64,000 nucleotides of DNA from Anaerosolibacter carboniphilus (GCF_014205875.1 NZ_JACHEN010000001.1:372001-436000); one strand, 5' to 3'. Shown: positions 43,100 to 51,434, counted from the stretch's first letter. Notes: generated by a model from the letters alone, not told the origin. Made by a program: numbers and translations.

Positions 43100-43504
43100 C
43101 TATCTAGGAAAGAGTATCTTTTGACTTACGTAAATCGTATTTGGATCTATAACGCTATTATTTCTTAGAATGGCATTATAGTTAATTCCAAGATTTTGAG
43201 AAATACTGAATAATGTATCTCTTGACTGAACCACATAACAGTGATCTGTAGTTTGAGAACTTAGGTTGGTTACTTCTGTACCAATAGGAACTAGACTGTA
43301 GGCGTAGTTAATATCTTGATTATACATGCAGATGCAGCCATTAGAGACAGCTTTGCCGATAGAAGCTGGATTATTGGTGCCGTGGATGCGGTAATCTTTA
43401 TAGAAACGCATCCGCCGAGTACCAAAAACACCACCAGGATTCGGTGCCTTTTCTGTGATTTTAAAGATACTTGTTGGGCTGGGTGTGCTCGGTTTACCGA
43501 ACAA
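43100..43504 (-). pseudogene. L,D-transpeptidase/LysM remnant (copy E, best preserved)
   Basis: A 134-codon frame on the minus strand. It begins inside the YkuD catalytic domain: YRIHGTNNPASIGKAVSNGC holds the His and the active-site Cys (SNGC), then ICMYNQDINYAYSLVPIGTEV, then a LysM domain ending SVIDPNTIYVSQKILFPR. The N-terminal half of the catalytic domain is missing and there is no ribosome site, so it is a 5'-truncated gene. The usual R in the S-x-G-C-I-R motif is C. Intact enzymes form 3-3 peptidoglycan cross-links. Confidence 0.75.
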
Positions 43505-43584
43505 CCGATACCCAGTAAAGGAGACGTATCATTTTAATAGGAAAAGAATGTATTCAGGATTATTTAGAATGAACAGTATTACAA

Positions 43585-43614
43585 AAAGACATTTGTCCAA
43601 TGACAAATGTCTTT
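43585..43614 (+). terminator. Orphan hairpin upstream of helD
   Basis: Arms AAAGACATTTGTC (43585-43597) and GACAAATGTCTTT (43602-43614) with a 4-nt loop, directly before the helD promoter. It may insulate helD from upstream transcription. Confidence 0.6.
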
Positions 43615-43618
43615 AATA

Positions 43619-43647
43619 TTGACATAAGAAAATAAAAGTGATAAAAT
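43619..43647 (+). promoter_or_regulatory. helD promoter
   Basis: TTGACA (43619-43624), a 17-bp spacer and TAAAAT (43642-43647). The 5' untranslated region is about 120 nt, with no clear structure. Confidence 0.7.
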
Positions 43648-43774
43648 AAATTCGATACCGTTTTAATAGGATCAAGATATAATATCCCTAATTTTATTAT
43701 ACATCTTTAGAAAAACAATGTCAATAGGGTTTGGAAATAATTTTAATGATTATACATCATAAGGAGGAGATAGG

Positions 43775-46024
43775 ATGAACAGGAATGACTATGAATGGAA
43801 GCTAGAAAATGAATGGCTTCAGGAAGTGCTTAAAGAGGCTCGAAAACAGTTTGATGAAAATCGTGATTTTAAAGAAAGATTTAAAAAGGATGCCATTGAA
43901 ACACAAAAGGAACTATGGCAAGACATAGGAGCTGTTTCCATAACCAATGGACTGGAGCAGATTGCAGATTTTATGAGCTTCATAGGTACCATGAAGATAC
44001 AGAAGAGAAGCCATGAGCTAACCAGAAAACTTGAGGAAAAATATGAGAGAATGCTGTTGTCGCCCTATTTTGCAAGAATGGATTTTGTTGAAAGGGGGGA
44101 GGAGAAGGCTCAGAAGTGTTATATAGGAATCTCCAATCTTATTAATGATAATTTTGATTTCCTCGTATATGACTGGAGAGCGCCCATTTCCAGTATGTTT
44201 TATGATTACGAAATTGGAGAAGCCAATTATAAATGCCCTGAGGGAATTATTGATGGGAAACTTACGCTAAAAAGACAGTACAAAATTAATAATGGTGAAA
44301 TTGAGTATATGTTTAACAGCAATCTTAAGATAGACGATGAAATACTTCAAGATATTTTAAGTAAAAGTACAGACAATAAGATGAAGGCCATCGTAACAAC
44401 CATTCAAAGAGAACAGAATAAAGTAATTCGTAATGAGGAGTACAAAAACCTGGTTGTTCAAGGGCCTGCTGGAAGCGGGAAAACTTCTGTTGCACTTCAT
44501 AGGATTGCCTATCTCTTATACAAGCATCGGGATAAAATAACAGCTCAAAATATAGTAATATTCTCCCCAAATGATATTTTTAATGATTATATTTCTAGTG
44601 TATTACCTCAGCTTGGAGAAGACAATATGAGTCAGACAACATTTCAGGAATATATGCATCGGGCCTTAGGCGGTGAGTTTATGAAGGAAGGCTACTGTGA
44701 AATGATGGAATATATCCTCGTCTCAAAGAACGAATTACCCTATCAAAAGAGAATCAGCAATATAAAATTTAAGTCTTCCATGGAATTTATAGATATATTA
44801 AAACAGTATGTAACCTACCTTGAAAAAATGGATAGAAACTTTACAGACATCATTTTCAGAGACAATTTAATAATCTCATCAAAGGATTTAAAAGAGCTGT
44901 TCTTTACAGACTATGTACAGCTTCCACTGAAAAGGAGACTTCAAAAGATAAGAGAAAGAATTTTGTTTTTGATGGAACCTTATGAAAAACAGCGGATAGA
45001 AGAAGTGGCTGGTGAGCTTGAGGATTCAGGCGCCTATATAAATAAAGCAGAAATTATGGAACGCAGTGAAGTTATTGTAAAGAAGGAAATGAAAGACATA
45101 TATTACGAAATCAATAAAATGACAGAGTTTGATTTAGTGGATATTTATAGGCAGCTTTTTGAGAAACTTGAGCTTTTTTCCAGAAATTCAAATACTGAAT
45201 ACGGTGAGAAAGATATTGAGGAAATCAAAAGCTATACTTTGGAAAACCTAAAGGCACAAAAGCTTAATTATGAGGATCAGCCCCCTCTCCTATATCTAAA
45301 AGGCGCACTTGGAGACATTCCAAAAACTTCAGAAATCAAATATGTTATTATTGATGAGGCTCAGGACTATACACCGCTGCAGTATGAAATCTTCTATCAA
45401 CTTTTCAAGGATTCTAATATAACTATGCTGGGTGATCTCAATCAATCCATCAATCCATTCATGAACCTAGGAGATTATAAGAATATCTCCCATATATTCC
45501 CTCGAAATAATACCTGCATAATAAATTTAACCAAAAGCTACAGATCCACAATGGAAATAACTAAGTTTTCAAGAAAGCTGCTTCATAAGGCGATTACTGA
45601 TGAATGCGTAGAAAGAAGTGGAGATAAGCCTTTACTCCTCGGATTTACAAATGAGGAGGCTATAAAAGAAAGACTTCTTGAGGATATAAAAATATATAAG
45701 GGGAAAGGATATAAATCTATTGGAATCATAACAAGGACTGTGAAGGAAGCAGATGAGGTATATAGTTTCTTAAAAGACAAGGTTCATGTTAAAGCAATAA
45801 TGAAGGATGATGATGAATATGTATGCGATACCTTGGTGATTCCGGCTTATCTTGCGAAAGGACTAGAATTTGATGTGGTGCTTATCTATAATGCAGGAAA
45901 TGAAAATTACTGCTGTGAGGAGGAAAGGCTTCTGCTTTATACAGCTTGTACCAGAGCCCTTCATATTTTATGCATATATTATTCCGGCGAGTGTACACCA
46001 TTGCTGAAGGAAGCAGCATTCTGA
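43775..46024 (+). CDS. helD: HelD-type RNA polymerase recycling motor (UvrD-like ATPase)
   Basis: 749 residues. The N-terminal coiled region (about 1-100) is the arm that enters RNA polymerase; YISNLINDN-like and VYDWRAPISSMFYDYEIG are family marks. Walker A is VVQGPAGSGKTSVALHRIAYLLY (about 228-250), the Walker B-like box VIIDEAQDYTPLQ (about 525), motif IV-VI parts include TMLGDLNQSINPF, LTKSYRSTMEIT and YTACTRALHIL. HelD removes stalled RNA polymerase from DNA and in some species protects against rifamycins. Confidence 0.92.
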   Translation: MNRNDYEWKLENEWLQEVLKEARKQFDENRDFKERFKKDAIETQKELWQDIGAVSITNGLEQIADFMSFIGTMKIQKRSHELTRKLEEKYERMLLSPYFARMDFVERGEEKAQKCYIGISNLINDNFDFLVYDWRAPISSMFYDYEIGEANYKCPEGIIDGKLTLKRQYKINNGEIEYMFNSNLKIDDEILQDILSKSTDNKMKAIVTTIQREQNKVIRNEEYKNLVVQGPAGSGKTSVALHRIAYLLYKHRDKITAQNIVIFSPNDIFNDYISSVLPQLGEDNMSQTTFQEYMHRALGGEFMKEGYCEMMEYILVSKNELPYQKRISNIKFKSSMEFIDILKQYVTYLEKMDRNFTDIIFRDNLIISSKDLKELFFTDYVQLPLKRRLQKIRERILFLMEPYEKQRIEEVAGELEDSGAYINKAEIMERSEVIVKKEMKDIYYEINKMTEFDLVDIYRQLFEKLELFSRNSNTEYGEKDIEEIKSYTLENLKAQKLNYEDQPPLLYLKGALGDIPKTSEIKYVIIDEAQDYTPLQYEIFYQLFKDSNITMLGDLNQSINPFMNLGDYKNISHIFPRNNTCIINLTKSYRSTMEITKFSRKLLHKAITDECVERSGDKPLLLGFTNEEAIKERLLEDIKIYKGKGYKSIGIITRTVKEADEVYSFLKDKVHVKAIMKDDDEYVCDTLVIPAYLAKGLEFDVVLIYNAGNENYCCEEERLLLYTACTRALHILCIYYSGECTPLLKEAAF

Positions 46025-46033
46025 TTTCATGAT

Positions 46034-46180
46034 CGCATATGGGCAGGTGAAATCAGTTTGGCTGACGATGAAGTCAAGCTACAGTATGCTTGGGTCCACA
46101 TGGATCAAGTTCTAAAAAATATGCAAACAAAGCGATTTAAAGAAGCGCTGCGTATTGTTTCTGATTACCGCAGGAACTGA
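46034..46180 (+). pseudogene. Possible 3' gene fragment of unknown family
   Basis: An open frame of 48 codons (including ADDEVKLQYAWVHMDQVLKN and ending EALRIVSDYRRN) runs to TGA 46178-46180 but has no start. It resembles the C-terminal helix of a small cytosolic protein; not identified. Confidence 0.3.
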
Positions 46181-46244
46181 TTACAGAAATGAATTTAGTG
46201 TGTCAAGAGATGGTTCCGCGTTATGATTGGTAATGTTTATTTAA

Positions 46245-46292
46245 TAAAAGCAGCAGGATATATTTTGTTTTGAATGTACCCTGCTGCTTTTA
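46245..46292. terminator. Hairpin terminator linked to remnant F
   Basis: Arms TAAAAGCAGCAGG (46245-46257) and CCTGCTGCTTTTA (46280-46292), with a 22-nt loop. Confidence 0.75.
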
Positions 46293-46297
46293 TAGTT

Positions 46298-46543
46298 TTA
46301 TCTAAGAATGTGAAGCTTTTGGCTTACATAGATCATATTGGGATCTGTGATGCTGTTTTCTATTAAGAGGGCATCATAACTAACACCTAACTTTTGCGCA
46401 ATGCCGTACAAGGTATCTCCTGGCTGAACCACATAGTAGAGATCAGTGGCTTGAGAACTTACGATGGTTACTTCCGTACCAATGGGTGCAACACTATGCA
46501 CATAGTTTGCATCTTGATTATACATACGGATACAGCCATTGGT
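46298..46543 (-). pseudogene. LysM/L,D-transpeptidase 3' remnant (copy F)
   Basis: A 75-codon frame on the minus strand from MYNQDANYVHSVAPIGTEV (the end of the YkuD domain) through an intact LysM domain (YYVVQPGDTLYGIAQKLGVSY and LLIENSITDPNMIYVSQKL). Its similarity to copy E stops abruptly at about 46543, where unrelated DNA with the methyltransferase gene begins. The LysM part is the best conserved of all copies. Confidence 0.7.
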
Positions 46544-46579
46544 AATTCATTAATTCTTGATTTTTTTATTCAACTATCT

Positions 46580-47209
46580 TTATCGTTCTTTCTTACATTT
46601 TATAACTGTAAATTTCAATGGAGGTTTATTTTCCATATTCTTACTCGGCTCATCTATTTCTGAAAATTCTATCAACCCGTATTTTCCAAATTCTCGTTTT
46701 ACTGAATCAGAATCATAAAAGAACATTTTTACGCCTTTCATTATCTCGAATCGATCTTTACTCAATTGTCTGCCTTTTCCAAACATGGGAGCTTCTTTTG
46801 AAATAGCTGTAAAAATCATATATCCGTTTGGTTTTAGCTGACTATAGCAATCTTTAATTAATTTTTTTCTTTCATGATTATTCAATAAATGAATCAGTGC
46901 ATAGCAAAATATACCGTCATATAGTTTGTTATCAAAAGGCATGTCAGTTACTGAACCATGATAGATTTTAAAATCAAGTCCGTTTTGTCTTGCCAAATCA
47001 ATCGCTGTTTTTGATATTTCAATACCTGTTACATTAATTCCGTTGTCATAAAAAATCTTTGCATTTCTGCCGTATCCAATACCTGGGATCAATATGTCCT
47101 TAACTTTCTTCTCAAGGAAAAAGTCCTTTGTCAAGATTGCAGAGTCTGAAGGTTCAAATCCCCACATCATTTGTTTTTCAATAAAACTTGATTCCCAGAA
47201 TTCTGTCAT
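46580..47209 (-). CDS. Class I SAM-dependent methyltransferase
   Basis: 209 residues. The SAM-binding region has ILIPGIGYGRNAKIFYDNG (motif I, with P-G-x-G-Y-G-R-N as in tellurite/thiol methyltransferases) and ITGIEIS-type motif II, then GSVTDMPFDNKLYDGIFCYALIHLL (motif IV). N-terminal FWESSFIEKQMMWGFEPS resembles TehB/thiopurine methyltransferase-like proteins. The substrate is unknown. The minus-strand ribosome site AAAGGAGAT is strong. It lies between a truncated LysM copy and an inverted repeat. Confidence 0.85.
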   Translation of the reverse strand: MTEFWESSFIEKQMMWGFEPSDSAILTKDFFLEKKVKDILIPGIGYGRNAKIFYDNGINVTGIEISKTAIDLARQNGLDFKIYHGSVTDMPFDNKLYDGIFCYALIHLLNNHERKKLIKDCYSQLKPNGYMIFTAISKEAPMFGKGRQLSKDRFEIMKGVKMFFYDSDSVKREFGKYGLIEFSEIDEPSKNMENKPPLKFTVIKCKKER

Positions 47210-47270
47210 ATCTCTATCTCCTTTATGTTTTATTTGAATAGAATACTGTCCTGCCTGTGGCTAACGTTTT

Positions 47271-47322
47271 GCATTGCCGAAATTATACACTGGTAACTAA
47301 TAACTGAAAAATTTGGCAATGC
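47271..47322. repeat. Imperfect inverted repeat upstream of the methyltransferase
   Basis: GCATTGCCGAAATT (47271-47284) and AATTTGGCAATGC (47310-47322) form a stem with one bulged base and a 25-nt loop. Weaker symmetry continues outward (CTAACG...CGCTGG). It may be a mobile-element end, a small MITE or a terminator for the upstream MarR gene. Confidence 0.45.
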
Positions 47323-47425
47323 TTACGCTGGTTGTTTAACTACTGGTTTGCCATATTCTACAACGGTGCCTTTAGTCAATTATAGTTGACGCTTAAACGG
47401 ACTTACAGGAGTATGTGGTACTCAT

Positions 47426-47902
47426 TTATTCTTGTTTTTCATTTTCATTAGAATGATAAGACTTAATATTTGAAGCTAATATCGAATGGAATTTTTCTAA
47501 ACCATAAATTATTTTTTCTATATCTTTAAGATTGGTGTCTTTAAATATATTAGAAAGATAGCCTTTTTTTATATAAATAAAATCAACATCCTCAATAAAT
47601 TCAGGAGAAAGTGATAGCCTAACTGTGCGGCGATTATCCTTAGGTATTTCTCTGATTACTATACCTTGGTTTTCAAGTCGATCAACAATCCCCGAGACGG
47701 TACCTTTTGATAAACTTAGTCTTTCACTTAATTCCTTTAAAGTTATATAAGGAGTACTGTAAAGTTGACGTATCGTCATAGATTGAGGCGCTGTAAATTT
47801 ATATTTTCTAAATTGTACAGATGCAATCTCATGAAAATCTTCCCAAAGTAATTTATAAAGTTCTATTATTTTCTCAGTATAATCTACTGAATTTTCATTC
47901 AA
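47426..47902 (-). CDS. MarR family transcriptional regulator
   Basis: About 159 residues. A winged helix in the middle (YITLKELSERLSLSKGTVSGIVDRLENQGIVIREIPKDNRRTVRLSLSPE in outline) identifies MarR. The start is uncertain: the TTG at 47911 directly abuts GGAG, while the in-frame TTG at 47902 has 9-nt spacing and is preferred. A hairpin-like inverted repeat lies about 115 bp upstream. Targets may include itself and the DUF2798 gene upstream. Confidence 0.87.
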   Translation of the reverse strand: MNENSVDYTEKIIELYKLLWEDFHEIASVQFRKYKFTAPQSMTIRQLYSTPYITLKELSERLSLSKGTVSGIVDRLENQGIVIREIPKDNRRTVRLSLSPEFIEDVDFIYIKKGYLSNIFKDTNLKDIEKIIYGLEKFHSILASNIKSYHSNENEKQE

Positions 47903-48014
47903 TCTAAACAACTCCTTTTAAATTGTCACACTGCATATATTTATTTGTTATTAACTCATATTTTACTCTTATTTATTGATAGAATGTTAACGATAGAGAA
48001 CAGTTTGGGCAAAC

Positions 48015-48040
48015 AAACAGTTCGGATATAAGAACTGTTT
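48015..48040. promoter_or_regulatory. Inverted repeat, candidate MarR operator
   Basis: AAACAGTTC (48015-48023) and GAACTGTTT (48032-48040) are perfect 9-bp arms with an 8-bp spacer. A partial third copy, GAACAGTTT, lies just before (47998-48006). They sit between the DUF2798 gene and marR. Confidence 0.5.
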
Positions 48041-48188
48041 CTATTCATAATACTATTTTCTTCTTTGGTAGTCAATAGCTGATTTTTTAAAACAACTATC
48101 ATATAATATTGTAAGCGATACTCAAAATAATATAAAACTACAGTATTTCTTTCAAATTTTATCATTTATCACCTCGAATCTACGTAAA

Positions 48189-48686
48189 TTATAATAAACA
48201 CGTTTTTGATAACCTTACTTTTCTTAACTGCTTCTTAAAAATGACACCGAAAAGGAACCTTACAAGGGGCTGTATAAAAAATAATTGTGAAAAAAATGCG
48301 AATGGAAAATTAAAAACTATCTTCTGCGCCCACTGTGCAAGGAACTCTACGGTAATACCGTTATAAAGAATCGTTGCCATAAAGCTCATCATTGGACACA
48401 TTAAACTGACTGTTGCACATATGATTGCTGTTGTGACCACATATGGTTTGTCCTCTCTCGGATTTACAACACTGAAAGCCATTTTTAATGAAAGCGGACC
48501 TGCAGCAAATATTTGTAGTAAAAATGCAAATACAAACTCAATTGCAATTACCTTGCGAGATGCTATAAATACCTGATTTGACATACCTCCCATCTCAATA
48601 GCAAGATTATAAAACACGAATAAATGTACCGTAATTATTACGGACAGAAAAGCAAAAACCACTCTCTGAAAATTTGTTGTTGGCAT
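48189..48686 (-). CDS. DUF2798 family membrane protein
   Basis: 165 residues with four helices (about 10-30, 45-70, 85-107, 125-145) in a 2x2 arrangement typical of DUF2798. The C-terminus is basic. Function unknown. A long structured leader and a strong promoter precede it on the minus strand, which suggests tight control. The ribosome site is AAAGGGTGGG. Confidence 0.72.
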   Translation of the reverse strand: MPTTNFQRVVFAFLSVIITVHLFVFYNLAIEMGGMSNQVFIASRKVIAIEFVFAFLLQIFAAGPLSLKMAFSVVNPREDKPYVVTTAIICATVSLMCPMMSFMATILYNGITVEFLAQWAQKIVFNFPFAFFSQLFFIQPLVRFLFGVIFKKQLRKVRLSKTCLL

Positions 48687-48720
48687 GAAAAATACCCACC
48701 CTTTCTTTTGTTAAAATAAC

Positions 48721-48804
48721 TGTTGTCCTATTTTAGACAACAAAAAAGACACATTTAGCCCTTTGTACCGTAATCAGATTTACGTGCAAAGCACCACATG
48801 TGTC
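48721..48804 (-). ncRNA. Structured 5' leader of the DUF2798 gene (attenuator or riboswitch-like)
   Basis: On the minus strand three nested stems (GACACAT/ATGTGTC, CTTTG/CAAAG, CGTAA/TTACG; 48748-48804) are followed by TTTTTT, as in a Rho-independent terminator. Then comes a second inverted repeat TGTTGTC/GACAACA (48721-48742), about 35 nt before the start codon. This fits a regulated leader. It matches no riboswitch class I know. Confidence 0.55.
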
Positions 48805-48837
48805 GTTTCTTTGAGTTCACTATTTGATTGTTGATAT

Positions 48838-48866
48838 ACTATATCGTATTTTTTATAAAAAGTCAA
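48838..48866 (-). promoter_or_regulatory. Promoter of the DUF2798 leader transcript
   Basis: On the minus strand TTGACT (48861-48866), a 17-bp spacer and TATAGT (48838-48843). Transcription would start near 48830 and pass through the leader structure. Confidence 0.68.
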
Positions 48867-48891
48867 GTAAATGAATATGCCGATCGGAGTG

Positions 48892-48918
48892 AAGAATCAC
48901 CTCGATCGTTTTTTTCGG
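48892..48918 (+). terminator. Orphan plus-strand hairpin with T run
   Basis: GATCG (about 48892-48896) pairs with CGATC (about 48904-48908), with an inner AGTGA/TCAC extension and a bulge, followed by TTTTTT. It has no plus-strand gene before it and comes 100 bp ahead of the UvrA fragment; it could be the end of a lost leader. Positions are accurate to a few bases. Confidence 0.45.
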
Positions 48919-49020
48919 TGGCTGCCAAAAAGAAACCAGGAGTGAAGTCAAAAAAGAGGAAATTGTGAAATTCATTATGGTTATTGTATAAATTTAACAA
49001 AAGAAGAGATTCCATTCTAA

Positions 49021-49188
49021 ATGATAGCTAGGATTGATATCGATGGAAGAAAAAAATACATACGCATCAGGGGAGCCTGTGAGCGTAATCTGAAAAACAT
49101 TGATGTAGATATACCCAAGAATAAACTGGCTGTTCTCACCGGATTTAGCGGATCAGGTAAAACTTCACTATTATTAAAATCCAGATAG
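49021..49188 (+). pseudogene. 5' fragment of a UvrA-like ABC ATPase
   Basis: A 55-codon frame from ATG 49021 reads [19 protein letters not shown] and then [19 protein letters not shown] before it breaks off. This is the N-terminus of UvrA or a UvrA-like drug-resistance protein, with the Walker A intact (G-F-S-G-S-G-K-T). The remaining 700-900 residues are missing, so the gene was truncated by deletion. DNA from 49189 to 49440 holds no recognisable continuation. Confidence 0.7.
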
Positions 49189-49440
49189 TAACTTTTAGCA
49201 GTAAAATCTAGTATATCCCTTTTAAGTATCAAACCTCCCTACTATCAATAGGATGACAGAAAAAATAATATAGATATCTAATGTCTTGTACACCATTATG
49301 TTGGGCCCAAGGCATAGTAGGATTATAGTTGAAGATCATAGGAGAATTGAAGTACAATGGAAACAATTGATAGAATATTAACGTATTATAGGATGAAATA
49401 TAGTATTCAAAAATAATATTAGAACGGGAGATGCGTTTTT

Positions 49441-50220
49441 ATGAAAACAAACATTTACTATTTCTCTGGAACGGGCAATTCTTTAAAAGTGGCAAAAGAC
49501 CTATCAGAAAAACTAGGAGAAACAACCGTAATCTCTATTCCCAAAGCAATAAAATCGGGGCTTGATACATCGGTGGACAACATAGGAATAGTATTTCCTG
49601 TTTACTGCTGGGGGATGCCTTTGATGGTTACTGAGTTCATTAAAAAGCTTAGGAAGGAGCATGCAAAATACTTTTTTGCCATAGCTACCTGTGGAGGGTC
49701 CGCCGCAGGAACTTTACTGCAGACCCAGAAAAAGCTTGCCCTGCAAGATATAAAGCTTTCATCGGGTTTTGAAGTACAAATGCCTACAAACTATATTGTA
49801 TGGGGAGGAGCGATATCTGAGGAACGACAAAAGAGAATGTTTGAGAATTGGGTTAATAGAATGGACCATATAGCAAACACTATTAAAAAACAAGAAGAGC
49901 ATGGTATAGAATCTGGGTCAATCTTAGCCAACTTTTTCTTAAGTAAGGCTCTTTATAGTGTATCTATGCCCCAATTTCCCAAAATGGATAAGGCTTTTTG
50001 GGTGGATAGTAGATGTGATCACTGTGGGGTATGCAATAAAGTTTGCCCCGCTAATAATATAGAGATCAAGGAAGGGAAGCCAGTTTGGAACCATAAATGT
50101 GAGCAATGTCTTGCTTGTATTCAATGGTGCCCCAAGCAAGCTATCCAGTACGGTAAGAAAACTCAAGAACGTGAACGCTATACGAATCCCTTTGTGAGTC
50201 TCAAGGAGTTCATAGAATAG
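49441..50220 (+). CDS. EFR1-family flavodoxin/ferredoxin fusion
   Basis: 259 residues. The N-terminal flavodoxin-like domain (YYFSGTGNSLKVAKDLSEKLG, residues 5-25, holds the FMN phosphate loop; about 1-150) is joined to two 4Fe-4S clusters near the C-terminus: CDHCGVCNKVCP and CEQCLACIQWCP. This is the EFR1 family (N-terminal flavodoxin, C-terminal ferredoxin) common in anaerobes. It should shuttle electrons in the cytoplasm between redox enzymes; partners are unknown. Confidence 0.88.
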   Translation: MKTNIYYFSGTGNSLKVAKDLSEKLGETTVISIPKAIKSGLDTSVDNIGIVFPVYCWGMPLMVTEFIKKLRKEHAKYFFAIATCGGSAAGTLLQTQKKLALQDIKLSSGFEVQMPTNYIVWGGAISEERQKRMFENWVNRMDHIANTIKKQEEHGIESGSILANFFLSKALYSVSMPQFPKMDKAFWVDSRCDHCGVCNKVCPANNIEIKEGKPVWNHKCEQCLACIQWCPKQAIQYGKKTQERERYTNPFVSLKEFIE

Positions 50221-50260
50221 TTTGATGATGCTAACAAGTATAATGGAAGATTGTATAATA

Positions 50261-50308
50261 GATAACAGCCTAAAAGATGATATAAGATCCTTTAGGCTGT
50301 TATCTTTA
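50261..50308 (+). terminator. Hairpin terminator after the EFR1 gene
   Basis: Perfect 14-bp arms GATAACAGCCTAAA (50261-50274) and TTTAGGCTGTTATC (50291-50304), then TTTATT. Confidence 0.8.
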
Positions 50309-50362
50309 TTATAATTTATTCTTGATTTTTAACTTGCGGAGATGGGCTGGATATGCATGTGA

Positions 50363-51025
50363 TTATAGCTTTATATTGTTAACATCCTTTAAAATTTTCT
50401 CAAGCTTTTCAATGGATGCAATTCTTTCATTACACTTCACGCTATCTAAACATATATCAAAGCCTATTGACCGATAGGCTCCTTCGCCGGTATTAGTTGT
50501 TTTGCAGATCGGTGAAACAAAGGCCACCTCATTTTCGCTGCCTACATGATTGCAAAGTACACACCTATGAGTGTTATTGGAACCATAACTTGAAATTCTA
50601 CATGCCATACCTACAAGTTTGCCATCCATATTATAAGCTACAAATAATTTTCTAACGGAGTCATCAACCCAACCTAAATATACATTCTTTGAATCCTGTG
50701 AATTTAAGTTTGGCAATTTGAGTTTCTTTTCCTTTTTAAACAATCTACTAATTTGTGCATTTGTAACATTTGGCATTCCATATACATATTCATTCAACTC
50801 AGCTAAATATTTATCGATGTGTAAAGGGTCGTTTATTTTACTAATATCAAGTAACTCTTTTTCTTCCTGGGATAAATCAGTGAAAATATTTAATATTTTC
50901 TCGTGCATATGTGCTTTAGTCGCTTCAATAATATTAATATCTACACAACCCTTGAAAGCATTATTTAAATCATTCAAACGCGCTCTTATATAATTATATT
51001 CATGTTTTTTTATAAAAACTCTCAT
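50363..51025 (-). CDS. FusB/FusC-like EF-G binding protein
   Basis: About 220 residues. The N-terminal half is a four-helix bundle with charged surface. The C-terminal half contains a treble-clef zinc-binding region with the ligands in HRCVLCNHVG and DSVKCNERI. This matches FusB/FusC, which bind elongation factor G on the ribosome and free it, giving fusidic acid resistance. The ATG at 51025 with AGAGGTG before it is preferred to the GTG at 51037. Its leader contains a terminator-like hairpin. Confidence 0.82.
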   Translation of the reverse strand: MRVFIKKHEYNYIRARLNDLNNAFKGCVDINIIEATKAHMHEKILNIFTDLSQEEKELLDISKINDPLHIDKYLAELNEYVYGMPNVTNAQISRLFKKEKKLKLPNLNSQDSKNVYLGWVDDSVRKLFVAYNMDGKLVGMACRISSYGSNNTHRCVLCNHVGSENEVAFVSPICKTTNTGEGAYRSIGFDICLDSVKCNERIASIEKLEKILKDVNNIKL

Positions 51026-51120
51026 AAAATCTAGCACCTCTTTTCTAACGTGTGTTATTTTTATTATTTATGGAAGTAAATATGACATTACTTACAATTT
51101 TGTTTTGTCATCAGCCCGCT

Positions 51121-51167
51121 AACAAAAAATGATTATTATTACGCCAACTGAAAGTAACAATAATCAT
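51121..51167 (-). promoter_or_regulatory. Terminator-like attenuator in the leader of the FusB-like gene
   Basis: On the minus strand ATGATTATTGTTA pairs with TAATAATAATCAT (51129-51167), followed by TTTTTTG, about 100 bp upstream of the start. No minus-strand gene lies upstream, so it cannot be an ordinary end of gene. A conditional terminator is the simplest reading. Confidence 0.55.
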
Positions 51168-51405
51168 CCTGATTTAAAACGTAATACATATTTGAGATCA
51201 TTTTCTTTTGAAGCTTGTATAAACTAGAAATGATAACTTCCATTGGATAGCCGCAATAAAATCATAACATAGCTAAAAATAAGCATTCAATCTAATGAAT
51301 GATTCTGTAATGATTATGAGCATAGAAGTTTTTGTTGATCTATTATTTTTGTTATACTCTTTTCTGACAGATAGCTTCTTTTCTCCACAGGCCTTATGAT
51401 TTTAA

Positions 51406-51434
51406 TTGATATCTTTATAAAAAGTTTGTATAAT
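51406..51434 (+). promoter_or_regulatory. Promoter on the plus strand upstream of the CD3324 gene
   Basis: TTGATA (51406-51411), a 17-bp spacer and TATAAT (51429-51434). It reads into the broken small gene at 51492 and on towards the CD3324 gene. Confidence 0.65.

Noticed and set aside
47240-47340. Integron attC site
   Set aside because: The outer core words do not fit the RYYYAAC/GTTRRRY pattern and no integrase gene is near; kept only as an inverted repeat.
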